Source of the DNA: Prochlorococcus sp. AG-388-F11
GTDB taxonomy: Bacteria > Cyanobacteriota > Cyanobacteriia > PCC-6307 > Cyanobiaceae
Reading direction: 5' to 3'
Assembly: GCA_003279845.1 (NCBI GenBank)
Contig: QCGP01000006.1
Span: 1-64,000 of the forward strand
Length of the DNA: 64,000 nt
The notes under the pieces were generated by a model, which saw only the letters and a list, made by a program, of their open reading frames with translations, had not been told where the DNA came from and ran no database searches. Both the position numbers and the translations under genes were made by a program. Of the stretch, positions 19,741 to 29,775 are shown piece by piece (the first letter of the stretch is position 1; each line of letters starts with the position of its first letter).

Positions 19741-20853
19741 TTAAACAACATCCATTACTCTTGTAGTTCTATCCATCAGACAGGTAAGCAATGCCATCCT
19801 TACAAATACTGCTCCTCTTGACTGAGCAAAATACCAATTTTTTGAGGTCTGATCCAGTGATGTTGATAATTCAGGACCACGAGCAAGTGGATGCAATATT
19901 ATGGAATCTTTTTTAAATGGCAACTCACTGTGCAATTTAAATGCACTTCCATGAACCTCATAATTATCTCCAACCCATGCAATTGCATTTATATAGGTAA
20001 CGTCTAGGGAAGGCAACACTTTTTGAATATCCGTCTCCAGCTCAACCTTTAGATCAGATTCAATAAGTTGTTCCAGCTGTCCTTCATCAAATAGATCGTT
20101 CTGATCAATAAATTTTTCATCATAAATTACAATAATTTTTTTTATGAAATATGGAAACTTACAGAATAATTTCAGAAGAGATCTGACTGTTCTCATTCGT
20201 GATGGAACTCCGATGATACCAATGGTTATTTTTTCACTATCATCAGTTGATTTGTTAACAAGATGAGGTCTCCATTTAAAAATCGTATAAAGATCAGACA
20301 TCGCCTGAGTGGGATGTTCATCGATTCCATTACCAGCATTTATTATGGGAATTCTCAATGATTTTGTCATTTCAAAGATCGCCTCATTGTCACTTTCTCT
20401 GAGGACAACGCAGTCACCGTAATTATTAAACATATGAGCAATATCCAAATGGGTTTCTCCTTTGGCAATTCCAGTGGAACTTTTATCGGTGATATTTATT
20501 GAATCGCCACCTAGCCTGTGCCATGCGCTGTCAAACGATAATCTTGTTCTGGTGCTTGGTTCATAGAAGGCATTTATAAGTATCTTTCCCTTGAGGGGAC
20601 TGTTATGGGAAATATATCTGTTTGGGTTACTTTCGAATTTTGCCGCCAGCCTGAAAAGTTGTAGAAGACAATCTTTACTGAAGGGGTCTATAGAAATTAC
20701 ATGCCTGTCCAATAACTCATATAGAAATTCCGCTCTTTCCTTTATTTCAGATAATAAATTCTGAGGATGAGTGGAGCCGTAAATATCAGGTCCGATTCTT
20801 GAAAAAGAAAATGATTTTTCCTTATGTAAGTTTTTTACTTTATACGATCCCAA
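19741..20853 (-). CDS. aspartate/ornithine carbamoyltransferase-family protein (ATCase-like paralogue)
   Basis: Carbamoyl-phosphate loop FYEPSTRTRLSFDSAWHRLGG, HPTQAMSDLYTI, HPLARGPELS. Confidence 0.9.
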   Translation of the reverse strand: MGSYKVKNLHKEKSFSFSRIGPDIYGSTHPQNLLSEIKERAEFLYELLDRHVISIDPFSKDCLLQLFRLAAKFESNPNRYISHNSPLKGKILINAFYEPSTRTRLSFDSAWHRLGGDSINITDKSSTGIAKGETHLDIAHMFNNYGDCVVLRESDNEAIFEMTKSLRIPIINAGNGIDEHPTQAMSDLYTIFKWRPHLVNKSTDDSEKITIGIIGVPSRMRTVRSLLKLFCKFPYFIKKIIVIYDEKFIDQNDLFDEGQLEQLIESDLKVELETDIQKVLPSLDVTYINAIAWVGDNYEVHGSAFKLHSELPFKKDSIILHPLARGPELSTSLDQTSKNWYFAQSRGAVFVRMALLTCLMDRTTRVMDVV

Positions 20854-20962
20854 AGTATTAAAGTTCCAAAATTTGTGCCAATAACTACATTTTTATAAAA
20901 AAAAATCAATAAAGACAAGTGAGTTCAAAGAAAAATCTCAGAAAAAGTCTAATCATTATCAG

Positions 20963-20987
20963 TTTCTGTATAGGATTAATACAGAAA
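20963..20987. promoter_or_regulatory. perfect 9-bp inverted repeat with 7-nt spacer, candidate operator upstream of the carbamoyl cassette
   Basis: TTTCTGTAT-AGGATTA-ATACAGAAA read directly. Confidence 0.4.
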
Positions 20988-21114
20988 ATATTTAATTCAG
21001 CTCAGAATTTAACAGCAATACTGGTTCATTAACCCTCTCAAATAGGAGTTTTAACGGGTACTTGTTTCATGCCCTAGAATCGGCTTAATGGTAGTATGGC
21101 GCAGGGATTTAAAA

Positions 21115-21465
21115 ATGACAAAATGGGTAAATAAACACCTTCTACTATGCGCAACACCCACAAAACAGAAATGCTTTAAAGGCAATGAAGGTCAAAAAAC
21201 GTGGGAATGTCTGAAAAAGACTTTAAAAAAATTTGAGAATGATCCCTCTACAAAAAACGTTCATATATTAAGATCAAAAGCTGACTGTTTAAGGATATGT
21301 AAGAATGGCCCAATTCTTCTTGTTTGGCCTGATGGTATTTGGTACGAGAAAGTTTCTCAAGAAAAAATATCAGAAATTTTTACCTCACATATTATTAACG
21401 GTAAGCCAATTGAAAAATGGATTTTTAAAAAAACACCATTTTTAAATAGTCCTAGATACTCATAA
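21115..21465 (+). CDS. thioredoxin-like [2Fe-2S] ferredoxin-type protein
   Basis: LLLCATPTKQKCF...SKADCLRICKNGPILLVWPDGIWY four-Cys pattern; ATG 21115 preferred over 21088. Confidence 0.8.
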   Translation: MTKWVNKHLLLCATPTKQKCFKGNEGQKTWECLKKTLKKFENDPSTKNVHILRSKADCLRICKNGPILLVWPDGIWYEKVSQEKISEIFTSHIINGKPIEKWIFKKTPFLNSPRYS

Positions 21466-22537
21466 ACCAGTTCTTAACGACTTCGTCTGACCAGCAGCCA
21501 TTAATCGAGTGAAAACCATTATGACCTCCTTTTTCAGTTATAAAAATACTAAATTTATCAATAGATTGTTTTCTTAAATTCAAAGTATCCTTATAAGGAA
21601 CCCAAGGATCATCCTTGGCATGAATAAAAAGCATTGGAGGTAATTTTTTTATTGATTTCTGGATTCTAAATATTGGAGAAGCTTTAACATAATAATCTTC
21701 TAAAGAATCAAATCCCCAACTAGGAGCTGTAAATTTCTGATCAAATTCCCTTATACTTTTTAAACTTCTAATTTTTTTTCTTAATTTCTCGTTATTAAGA
21801 ATTCTGCCTTCATCATTAAATCCATCCCATAACTGATTTTTTAAGCGGTGAAGTAACCATTTTTGGTAGATATAATTTCTAGATCTTTCAATGCAAAGAC
21901 TGCATGAAGATAAATCTAAAGGGCTACTAACGCAGGCTAGGCCATCTAAAAGTTTTTCTCCTTTGTTTTCATCGTAATCTAAGCAGGCATTTAAAAGAAT
22001 TGTTCCGCCTAAAGATAATCCAACTCCATAAATTGGAAGATTATTTATCTTAATGAGATCTTTAAACTCTAAATTAATCAATGTTTTAAAATAATTTATT
22101 GCAGAAATAACATCACTGGAGCATCTAGCACAATAATTTCCTTTAGCTAAATATCTCGCGGATCCAGATCCTCTTAGATTTAATTTAAGAACTCCAAAAC
22201 CATTATTTGCTAATTTCCTAGAGATTCTTCTTAAACCAAACCGTTTAGTTGAGCCCCCTAAACCATGTGTAACGATTACAAATCCTCTAAGTGAATTTAA
22301 GTTTTCAGGTAATTCTAAAAATCCTAAAAGATAATCGCATTCAAATTTTTTAGAAAGAATTTTATTAATCGGAAATAATATTTTTTTATTTGTTGTTGAT
22401 TTACCAAAATCAATAACAAAAGTATCTCTCAAAGTTTGTAAGTCGCCACCTATCCAAGGTAAGACTTCCCGAAATGGCTTATTTTTTAAATAATCTGAAA
22501 AACTAGAAGATATACTATTATTTCTCCCCAACTCCAA
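21452..22537 (-). CDS. alpha/beta-fold hydrolase (YheT-like)
   Basis: FVIVTHGLGGSTKRFGLRRISRKL, GVGLSLGGTILLNA, HNGFHS. Confidence 0.85.
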   Translation of the reverse strand: MELGRNNSISSSFSDYLKNKPFREVLPWIGGDLQTLRDTFVIDFGKSTTNKKILFPINKILSKKFECDYLLGFLELPENLNSLRGFVIVTHGLGGSTKRFGLRRISRKLANNGFGVLKLNLRGSGSARYLAKGNYCARCSSDVISAINYFKTLINLEFKDLIKINNLPIYGVGLSLGGTILLNACLDYDENKGEKLLDGLACVSSPLDLSSCSLCIERSRNYIYQKWLLHRLKNQLWDGFNDEGRILNNEKLRKKIRSLKSIREFDQKFTAPSWGFDSLEDYYVKASPIFRIQKSIKKLPPMLFIHAKDDPWVPYKDTLNLRKQSIDKFSIFITEKGGHNGFHSINGCWSDEVVKNWFMSI

Positions 22538-23957
22538 GATCCTTTAATTCTCCAATCAAATCATTCAGTACCTTTTTTGCATCACCAAAGACCATAGAGG
22601 TATTTGGCAGATCAAATAAATCATTTTTTATTCCAGAGTAACCTGCACTCATACCTCGTTTAATTACAAATACCGTTCTTGCTTCCTGTACATCAAGAAC
22701 TGGCATGCCATATAAAGGAGAAGAGCTATCATTTTTAGCTTGAGGATTAACCACATCATTTGCCCCTAAAACTAAAACAACATCCGTTGCTGGAAAATCA
22801 GGATTTACGACGTCCATCTCTTTAAGTTGTTCGTATGGAACATCTGCTTCTGCTAAAAGTACATTCATATGTCCAGGCATCCTCCCTGCTACAGGATGTA
22901 TTGCGTAAACAACTTCAATACCATTTTGCTCTAGTTTTTTTGTAACTTCCCTTAAAGTATGCTGGGCTTGAGCTACTGCCAGACCATAACCAGGAACAAT
23001 TATTACCTTGTTAGCTGCCTCTAAAGTCAATGCACATTCTTCAACACTGCAAGAAGTTATATTCGTATATTCTCCTGAACCAGAAGAGGCTGTACTTTGT
23101 GCAGATAAAGATCCTCCAAAAAGAACTGAGACCAATGATCTATTCATACCCTTGCACATTACTTGAGTAAGTATTAGACCTGCCGCTCCAACCATTGCGC
23201 CTGCAACTATCAAAAGCTGACTATCTACAACGAAACCTGCTGATGCTGCAGCAATCCCTGAATAGCTATTTAATAAAGATATAACGACTGGCATATCAGC
23301 TCCACCAATTGGCAAAGTAACTCCAATACCTAATAAAGAAGAAACTATAACTAAAAGCCAAATAGAACTTGTATTACCGTTTATCAAATCAAAAAAGGCT
23401 ATCAAGGAAGCGACTGCAAAAACAATATTTACAAAATGTCTAACTTTGCTCTGAGTCCATCCCGGAGTTGACAACCAACCCTGCAACTTTGCCATTGCCA
23501 CAATTGAACCTGTGAAAGTTATGGCACCAACAAATATAGAAACAGATATTGAAACTTCGTTAATCAGTGACTTAAAAAAATCAAAATTTTCTTGGCCCCC
23601 AGATATAGGAAAAATAGCTACTCCTAAGGCAACTAAAATTGATGACATTCCTCCACAACCATTGAACAATGCCACTGTCTCAGGCATGGAGGTCATAGGT
23701 ACTTTTTTTGCAAGTATTGCTCCGAATAAACTACCTATGATTGATCCAATTATTATCCAAATCCAAGACTGAATATCAATTCCAGAAGTACCCAAATAAT
23801 AAGAAAGTAATCCTACTACTGATAGCGACATCGCAAATGCAGCTAATCTATTAGCATCCCTTGCTGATTTTACTTTTGACAATCCTTTTATTCCCAAAGC
23901 CAGTAAAAGTACAGCTAGAAGGTCAATAACAAATTTAATGATTACAGGTAGATTCAT
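22518..23957 (-). CDS. pntB: NAD(P) transhydrogenase subunit beta
   Basis: Multi-TM plus VIIVPGYGLAVAQAQHTLRE, HPVAGRMPGHMNVLLAEA. Confidence 0.97.
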   Translation of the reverse strand: MNLPVIIKFVIDLLAVLLLALGIKGLSKVKSARDANRLAAFAMSLSVVGLLSYYLGTSGIDIQSWIWIIIGSIIGSLFGAILAKKVPMTSMPETVALFNGCGGMSSILVALGVAIFPISGGQENFDFFKSLINEVSISVSIFVGAITFTGSIVAMAKLQGWLSTPGWTQSKVRHFVNIVFAVASLIAFFDLINGNTSSIWLLVIVSSLLGIGVTLPIGGADMPVVISLLNSYSGIAAASAGFVVDSQLLIVAGAMVGAAGLILTQVMCKGMNRSLVSVLFGGSLSAQSTASSGSGEYTNITSCSVEECALTLEAANKVIIVPGYGLAVAQAQHTLREVTKKLEQNGIEVVYAIHPVAGRMPGHMNVLLAEADVPYEQLKEMDVVNPDFPATDVVLVLGANDVVNPQAKNDSSSPLYGMPVLDVQEARTVFVIKRGMSAGYSGIKNDLFDLPNTSMVFGDAKKVLNDLIGELKDLGVGEK

Positions 23958-23965
23958 GTTAAAAA

Positions 23966-24259
23966 TTACTTCTTATTTGATGGTTTACGACTAAACATCG
24001 CGAGCATTCGATCAGTTACAAAGAAACCTCCTACAACGTTGAAAAGAGCAAATCCAAGAGAAACTGAACCAATGATTAAAAGTGGTACATTACCTTCTGC
24101 TTTTACAATTAAAGTTAATGCTGCAAGCATAGTTATTCCTGAAATTGCATTTGCTCCGCTCATTAGAGGTGTGTGAAGAGTAGGAGGAACTTTTCCAATT
24201 AACTCGAGGCCCAATAAACTGCCAAGTAAAAGAACCCAAAGAAGACTTATAAAAGACAT
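23966..24259 (-). CDS. pntA2: NAD(P) transhydrogenase subunit alpha, membrane part (PntA-2)
   Basis: VPPTLHTPLMSGANAISGI; 97-aa multi-TM, between pntA-1 and pntB. Confidence 0.92.
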   Translation of the reverse strand: MSFISLLWVLLLGSLLGLELIGKVPPTLHTPLMSGANAISGITMLAALTLIVKAEGNVPLLIIGSVSLGFALFNVVGGFFVTDRMLAMFSRKPSNKK

Positions 24260-24271
24260 AATTTTAAAACC

Positions 24272-25402
24272 TCAATTTGCAAAAACTTTATTTTGAAGAA
24301 CAACTCCTTCATCGCTTAATAAACATCCAGAAATGAGTTCATCCTCTTTATCTAATTTAATTACACCATCTTTTATAAAAGGTGTAATCAATGATGTTAA
24401 GTTCTTAGCATAAAGTGAACTTGCATCATAAGGAACTGATGAGGGTAATTCTCCTGCTCCTATAAGTTTTACCCCATCCTTGATAATAGTTTCATTTGAT
24501 TTTGTTCCTTCACAATTACCTCCCTGAGAAACTGCCAAATCAATCACTACTGCACCAGGCCTCATTTTTTCAATCATGGGAGAGTCTATTAAAACAGGAG
24601 CCTTTTTACCTAAAACTTGCGCAGTACATATGGCAACATCAGCTTCAGACAAATATTTAGTTAAAGTTGCCTTCTGTTTTGAAAGGAATTCGGGTGTTAC
24701 AGCTTTTGCATAACCTCCTGCCTCTCCTGGCTTTTCGTCCACTTCAGGAAGTTCTATAAATCTTGCTCCTAAGGACTCTACTTGTTCTTTAACAGCAGGT
24801 CTAATATCAGATACAAAAACTATTGCACCAAGTCTTTTTGCTGTCGCAACTGCCTGCAATCCTGCAACGCCTCCACCAAGAACCACAACTTTGGCAGGTT
24901 GGACTGTGCCTGCTGCAGTCATAAGCATTGGAAAATATCTATCTAACTCACTTGCAGCTAAAAGAACTGCTTTATATCCAGCGATATTGGCCTGTGAAGA
25001 AAGAACATCAGAAGATTGAGCTCTACTAATTCTAGGAAGCAACTCTAGCGATAAAGCTGAAATCTTATTACTATTTATAATTTTTAGAAGCTCTTTATTC
25101 CCGTATGGATTAAGAAGACCAAGAAGAACAGCACCTTTCTTTAATTTAGTTAAATTATCCTCTGATGGAGTTTGAACACAAAATACTAAGTCCGCTTCAC
25201 CCCAAATTTGCTGATCTAAGTTACTTATTATTGTTCCGCCCGATTCTTCATATGATAAGTCACTAAATCCTGATAATTTTCCTGCTGAACTTTCAATATA
25301 AACGTCACATCCAAGACTTTTTAATTTTTTTACCGCTTCTGGCGTAGCTGCAACTCTCCTTTCACCAGAGCTTGTTTCGGAAGGAATAAGTATCTTTGTC
25401 AA
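24272..25402 (-). CDS. pntA1: NAD(P) transhydrogenase subunit alpha, soluble part (PntA-1)
   Basis: KILIPSETSSGERRVAATPEAVKKL, VVVLGGGVAGLQAVATAKRLGA. Confidence 0.96.
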   Translation of the reverse strand: MTKILIPSETSSGERRVAATPEAVKKLKSLGCDVYIESSAGKLSGFSDLSYEESGGTIISNLDQQIWGEADLVFCVQTPSEDNLTKLKKGAVLLGLLNPYGNKELLKIINSNKISALSLELLPRISRAQSSDVLSSQANIAGYKAVLLAASELDRYFPMLMTAAGTVQPAKVVVLGGGVAGLQAVATAKRLGAIVFVSDIRPAVKEQVESLGARFIELPEVDEKPGEAGGYAKAVTPEFLSKQKATLTKYLSEADVAICTAQVLGKKAPVLIDSPMIEKMRPGAVVIDLAVSQGGNCEGTKSNETIIKDGVKLIGAGELPSSVPYDASSLYAKNLTSLITPFIKDGVIKLDKEDELISGCLLSDEGVVLQNKVFAN

Positions 25403-25529
25403 TTTATTTATTTTTTTAACATACTAAATATAAATTGAAGAAAGTCAAAAGTCTTGGATTTTTGTTAAAAATATATTTTCTTTTCTATAAAAAATAGCTA
25501 TCTAGAATATATAGGTACTAAATAATCCA

Positions 25530-26108
25530 ATGAGTTTAAAAGCAATCGAATGTCCTGATGGAGTTTGTCATAGTCATCATGGTGGACATGCTGTTCCAAG
25601 ACGAGCTATGCAGAAAAATCTAGAAAAGCATGGTAAAGATTGGTGCGAGAAATTAGCCGAGAGAATTTATGAAATGTCAGTTGATACTTATTCACAGACA
25701 GTCATGCCAAGTCTTCACTCGTCAGGTTGGCAAAGAAGACATTTAGATTGGGAGTTCAAGCTAGCAGAAAATGATTCTGAACCAGATGAAGCTCTTGTTG
25801 AAGGAATTATCAATGCCACAGAAAGTTTTTTAAGGAGTAGTGAGGTGCATCGATTATTTATTCAGGAATTAGTCCAAGGTACATTTGAAGAGGCAAATGA
25901 TAAAAAAATAATTTCTAAAGCAATAAAAACCATCATTGAAGAAGAAATTTTTACATCACTGAGAGAAAAGAAAGAAACTCTTTTGAAGAAAATATCTTCA
26001 AAATTAGTATCAGAAGAAAAAGTTAGCGAGGAACTTGCAATAAATTCGGCCAAAGAGGGTTTCGAGGAAGTTGAAAGGCTACTTGTGAGTCATAGCGAAG
26101 CAGTTTAA
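25530..26108 (+). CDS. conserved cyanobacterial-type hypothetical protein
   Basis: 192-aa ORF, N-terminal His-rich CHSHHGGHA. Confidence 0.75.
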   Translation: MSLKAIECPDGVCHSHHGGHAVPRRAMQKNLEKHGKDWCEKLAERIYEMSVDTYSQTVMPSLHSSGWQRRHLDWEFKLAENDSEPDEALVEGIINATESFLRSSEVHRLFIQELVQGTFEEANDKKIISKAIKTIIEEEIFTSLREKKETLLKKISSKLVSEEKVSEELAINSAKEGFEEVERLLVSHSEAV

Positions 26109-26262
26109 TCTCAATTCTTTATATTTTCTTTATAATCTCCTCAAATAACGGTTCAAATATAAATTAATAATTAAATTATTGTTTGGAAGTACAAAGTTGT
26201 AACTTATTAGACAATAAATATATTCTTTGATGTGTTTATCTATATACAACTCTTAAATTTCA

Positions 26263-26487
26263 ATGGAAAATTTCATTAGAAAAAGAATTGATATTGCGAC
26301 TTGTTGGGCCACCAACAGAATATCTGTTATGGATACTCTAGAAAGATATGAAGACAGCTATGCAATAGCAGAAGAATTTAGAGAGTGGATATTGCATATT
26401 GGGGAAAAGAACGAAAATTTAAGAGATTCTGTTTTAAATTTCCCAAAGGAATTGAAAGAATTATTAGACCAAAAAGTCAACGATTAA
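26263..26487 (+). CDS. hypothetical protein
   Basis: 74-aa ORF. Confidence 0.6.
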   Translation: MENFIRKRIDIATCWATNRISVMDTLERYEDSYAIAEEFREWILHIGEKNENLRDSVLNFPKELKELLDQKVND

Positions 26488-26566
26488 ATAATAAATCCTT
26501 TGTTTGAAACCCAACCTTCACTAGTTGAGTTTATTTATTATTATTAGTAGTGAGATAAGTAAATAA

Positions 26567-27943
26567 ATGGAAAATAAAGAGACGAATTCAAACTTAGAAA
26601 ATGTTGTAATTATTGGTTCAGGCCCTGCAGGTTATACAGCCGCAATATATGCAGCAAGAGCAAATCTTCAACCTTTGCTTGTAACAGGATTTAATTCTGG
26701 AGGTATACCAGGGGGGCAATTAATGACTACAACTTTTGTTGAAAACTATCCAGGTTTCCCCGACGGAGTACTGGGGCCTGAATTGATGGACCTTATGAAA
26801 GCTCAAGCAGAAAGGTGGGGTACAAATTTATACGAAAGTGATGTTGTTTCAATAAATACAGATTCCCATCCTTTTGAACTAAAAACTTTAGAAGGAACTA
26901 TAAAAGCTAACTCAATTATTATTGCAACTGGAGCAAGTGCAAATAGATTAGGCATAATAAATGAAGATAAATTCTGGAGTAAAGGAATAAGTGCTTGTGC
27001 AATATGCGATGGAGCGACCCCACAATTCAGAGATGAAGAATTAGCTGTTATAGGAGGAGGCGATTCTGCATGTGAAGAAGCAGCATACCTTACAAAATAT
27101 GGCAGCAAAGTGCATTTGATTGTTAGATCAGAGAAATTAAGGGCTAGCGCAGCAATGGTTGATAGAGTAAAAGCTAATCCAAAAATAGAAATTCACTGGA
27201 ATACACAAGTAGAGCAAGCTAATGGGTCTGAATGGCTTGAGAAAATAGAAACTATTCACTCTCAAAAAGGTAAAGGGGAAATTAGTATTAAAGGTCTTTT
27301 TTATGCAATAGGACATACACCTAATACAAAGTTTTTAGGAAACAAAATTGATTTAGATAATAATGGATATATTGCTTGCAAATCAGGAAGACCAGAGACA
27401 TCTATTGAAGGGATTTTCGCGGCAGGTGACGTTGTTGATTCAGAGTGGAGACAAGGAGTTACTGCTGCAGGGACAGGCTGCATGGCTGCATTAGCTACCG
27501 AAAGATGGCTAGCCGAGAAAAACTTATCAAAAACTATAGTCAGAGAGACACCCGAACCAGACAAAAAACTTAATTCATCAGATTTTAATGAAGACGAAGT
27601 TAATGAAGATACCTTTGATTCAAACTCTGAATGGCAAAAAGGCAGTTATGCATTAAGAAAGCTTTATCACGAGAGTAAAAAACCTATCTTAGTTATTTTT
27701 AGTTCCCCGAGCTGTGGACCATGTCATGTTTTGAAACCTCAATTAAAAAGGGTAATTAAAGAACTTGATGGTGCAGTTCTCGGCGTTGAAATAGATATTG
27801 ATAAAGACCAAGATATTGCAAAACAAGCTGGTATAAATGGCACCCCAACAGTTCAACTTTTTAAAGAAAAACTTTTAAAAAAGCAATGGCAAGGCGTGAA
27901 ACAAAGAAGTGAGTTTAAAGAAGCGATTAAAAATATTATCTAA
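26567..27943 (+). CDS. ntrC/trxB: NADPH-thioredoxin reductase with C-terminal thioredoxin domain (NTRC)
   Basis: [33 protein letters not shown]-terminal [20 protein letters not shown]. Confidence 0.95.
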   Translation: MENKETNSNLENVVIIGSGPAGYTAAIYAARANLQPLLVTGFNSGGIPGGQLMTTTFVENYPGFPDGVLGPELMDLMKAQAERWGTNLYESDVVSINTDSHPFELKTLEGTIKANSIIIATGASANRLGIINEDKFWSKGISACAICDGATPQFRDEELAVIGGGDSACEEAAYLTKYGSKVHLIVRSEKLRASAAMVDRVKANPKIEIHWNTQVEQANGSEWLEKIETIHSQKGKGEISIKGLFYAIGHTPNTKFLGNKIDLDNNGYIACKSGRPETSIEGIFAAGDVVDSEWRQGVTAAGTGCMAALATERWLAEKNLSKTIVRETPEPDKKLNSSDFNEDEVNEDTFDSNSEWQKGSYALRKLYHESKKPILVIFSSPSCGPCHVLKPQLKRVIKELDGAVLGVEIDIDKDQDIAKQAGINGTPTVQLFKEKLLKKQWQGVKQRSEFKEAIKNII

Positions 27944-27952
27944 TGAAACTTT

Positions 27953-28222
27953 TTACTTATTGTTCCTCTTAGGATTATTTTTATTAGTTGTAGGTCTGCC
28001 GCCACTTCCAGCATTTCTTTCTCTATAAGTTATTCTCCCTCGAGAAAGATCATAAGGACTTATCTCAACTAAAACTTTATCTCCAGCTAATAATTTAATT
28101 CTAAACTTAGTCAATTTACCTGCTGCTCTACATAAACATTGATGTCCTTCAGGTTGTTCTAAGGTAACCAAATAAAATCCATTCCCCTGCTCTTTTTCTA
28201 TTACACCTGAAGTTTCAATCAT
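27953..28222 (-). CDS. infA: translation initiation factor IF-1
   Basis: IETSGVIEKEQGNGFYLVTLE...VLVEISPYDLSRGRITYRER. Confidence 0.92.
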   Translation of the reverse strand: MIETSGVIEKEQGNGFYLVTLEQPEGHQCLCRAAGKLTKFRIKLLAGDKVLVEISPYDLSRGRITYRERNAGSGGRPTTNKNNPKRNNK

Positions 28223-28314
28223 TAATTAAACTTTTACTAAGTTCATATTATCAGAAAAAGATTGGCCAGAATTGATTTTTGAAAAATTACCAACTTAAAA
28301 TTAAGAAAATTAAT

Positions 28315-28533
28315 TTAAATTGAAAATTTAATTTCATTAATTATTTGAAGTTGACCATAGTAAAAATTAGCTTTAGCAATTTTTTCAGAATCTTCTAATT
28401 GATCAAAAAAAACAAAGCCAAGGCTTTCCCACAAAGAAGATCCGCAAACGTTATTTAATTCATTTTTTGCCTCTTTTGCAAAATTATCTAGTTTTCGTTC
28501 AAGATTTTTAGACTTGGAGACAGACATAAACAT
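28315..28533 (-). CDS. hypothetical protein
   Basis: 72-aa ORF. Confidence 0.5.
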   Translation of the reverse strand: MFMSVSKSKNLERKLDNFAKEAKNELNNVCGSSLWESLGFVFFDQLEDSEKIAKANFYYGQLQIINEIKFSI

Positions 28534-28581
28534 TAATAAATATATAGTACAAATATACTATAAAAGTCTAAGATTGCAATA

Positions 28582-29544
28582 TTAAAAAGGTAATCTCTTT
28601 TTTTCTTCAATATTTAGATCAGCTTCCATTTCCCTTAATCTCTTAAGTATTTGCTGATAGTACTCTTTAATATAATTCTCTAGAGACGTGACCTCCTCTT
28701 TTTTTAGATCCAATAGTTCGTAGGTTTTGCTCATGTCAGCATCTAATGATTCTCCACTACTTGTTACTTCAGCGAAAGCCAATCTTTCAGCAACATTTAA
28801 AGAGTCTTGGAAAAAAGAAACTACTTTCTGAGTGAAACTAATCAGAAAAGGAGAAACTCGAAAAATTTTAGCCTTCTTTTCGCTAAATTTTTCACATAGG
28901 GATATGACTTCGTCTGAATCCCATGCCTTGGGACCAACCAATGGCAATGATGTTCTATGAGTTTTTGAATTATTAATTGCGGCGACAATAACTTTTGCCA
29001 TGTCTTGAGTATTCATGTATGCGATTTTAGTAGGCGTTCCACTAATCCATACTGCTTGGCTATCTAAAATTGGAATAGCAAATTGACTTATAACTCCTTG
29101 CATAAAAGCTGCACATTTGAAGATTGTATAATCTAGATTAGATTTCTCAAGAAGTTTTTCAGTGCAATATTTAATGTCCATTAATGGAACATCTCTAAAT
29201 TTTTCTGTTAAAAGGATTGAAAGGAATATGACTCTTTTTACATTTAAAGATTCACAAGCATTGAACAAGTTTACTTTTCCATCCCAATCTATTTCATAAA
29301 TACTTTTAGGATCATCTGGTTTACTGGTAGCAGCATCAATAACAACTTCAATTTCTTGCAATGCATATTCAATATCTGGAGAATTCAATAAATTACCTTT
29401 TGTTAGTTCACAACCCCACTCTTGAAGGAAAGAAGCCTTTCTTGGGTTTCTAACAAAGCATCTGACCTCATGTCCATCTTCTATAGCTTGCTTTGCTATT
29501 TGCCTTCCAAGCGTTCCTGTTGCTCCTACTAAAAGAATTTTCAT
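28582..29544 (-). CDS. ycf39: NmrA-like NAD(P)-binding protein Ycf39
   Basis: ILLVGATGTLGRQIAKQAIEDGHEVRCFVRNPRKASFL. Confidence 0.92.
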   Translation of the reverse strand: MKILLVGATGTLGRQIAKQAIEDGHEVRCFVRNPRKASFLQEWGCELTKGNLLNSPDIEYALQEIEVVIDAATSKPDDPKSIYEIDWDGKVNLFNACESLNVKRVIFLSILLTEKFRDVPLMDIKYCTEKLLEKSNLDYTIFKCAAFMQGVISQFAIPILDSQAVWISGTPTKIAYMNTQDMAKVIVAAINNSKTHRTSLPLVGPKAWDSDEVISLCEKFSEKKAKIFRVSPFLISFTQKVVSFFQDSLNVAERLAFAEVTSSGESLDADMSKTYELLDLKKEEVTSLENYIKEYYQQILKRLREMEADLNIEEKKRLPF

Positions 29545-29601
29545 ATTTTAGTTTTACTTAACCTGTAGACCATAACTCACTTTGTTGTGTTTTCGTGAGA
29601 A

Positions 29602-29700
29602 TCAATCTCCCTGAAACTTCAATAATAATGCTCCACCAACCAATCCTATTGGTATTAGTATCCAAAAAACAGCCGCAATACTAAAAATTTCTTTTGCCAT
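29602..29700 (-). CDS. petM: cytochrome b6-f complex subunit PetM (32 aa)
   Basis: [32 protein letters not shown]; missed by ORF track. Confidence 0.93.
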
Positions 29701-29775
29701 AGTAAAATTTGATTATTAATATAATTTACAGTCAAAATACACTTATTTGTTAAAAAAGCAGATAATGCAAATATC

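Noticed and set aside
22518-25402. pntA split into two genes as a possible pseudogene
   Set aside because: Split alpha subunit is a known arrangement of transhydrogenases; both parts are intact
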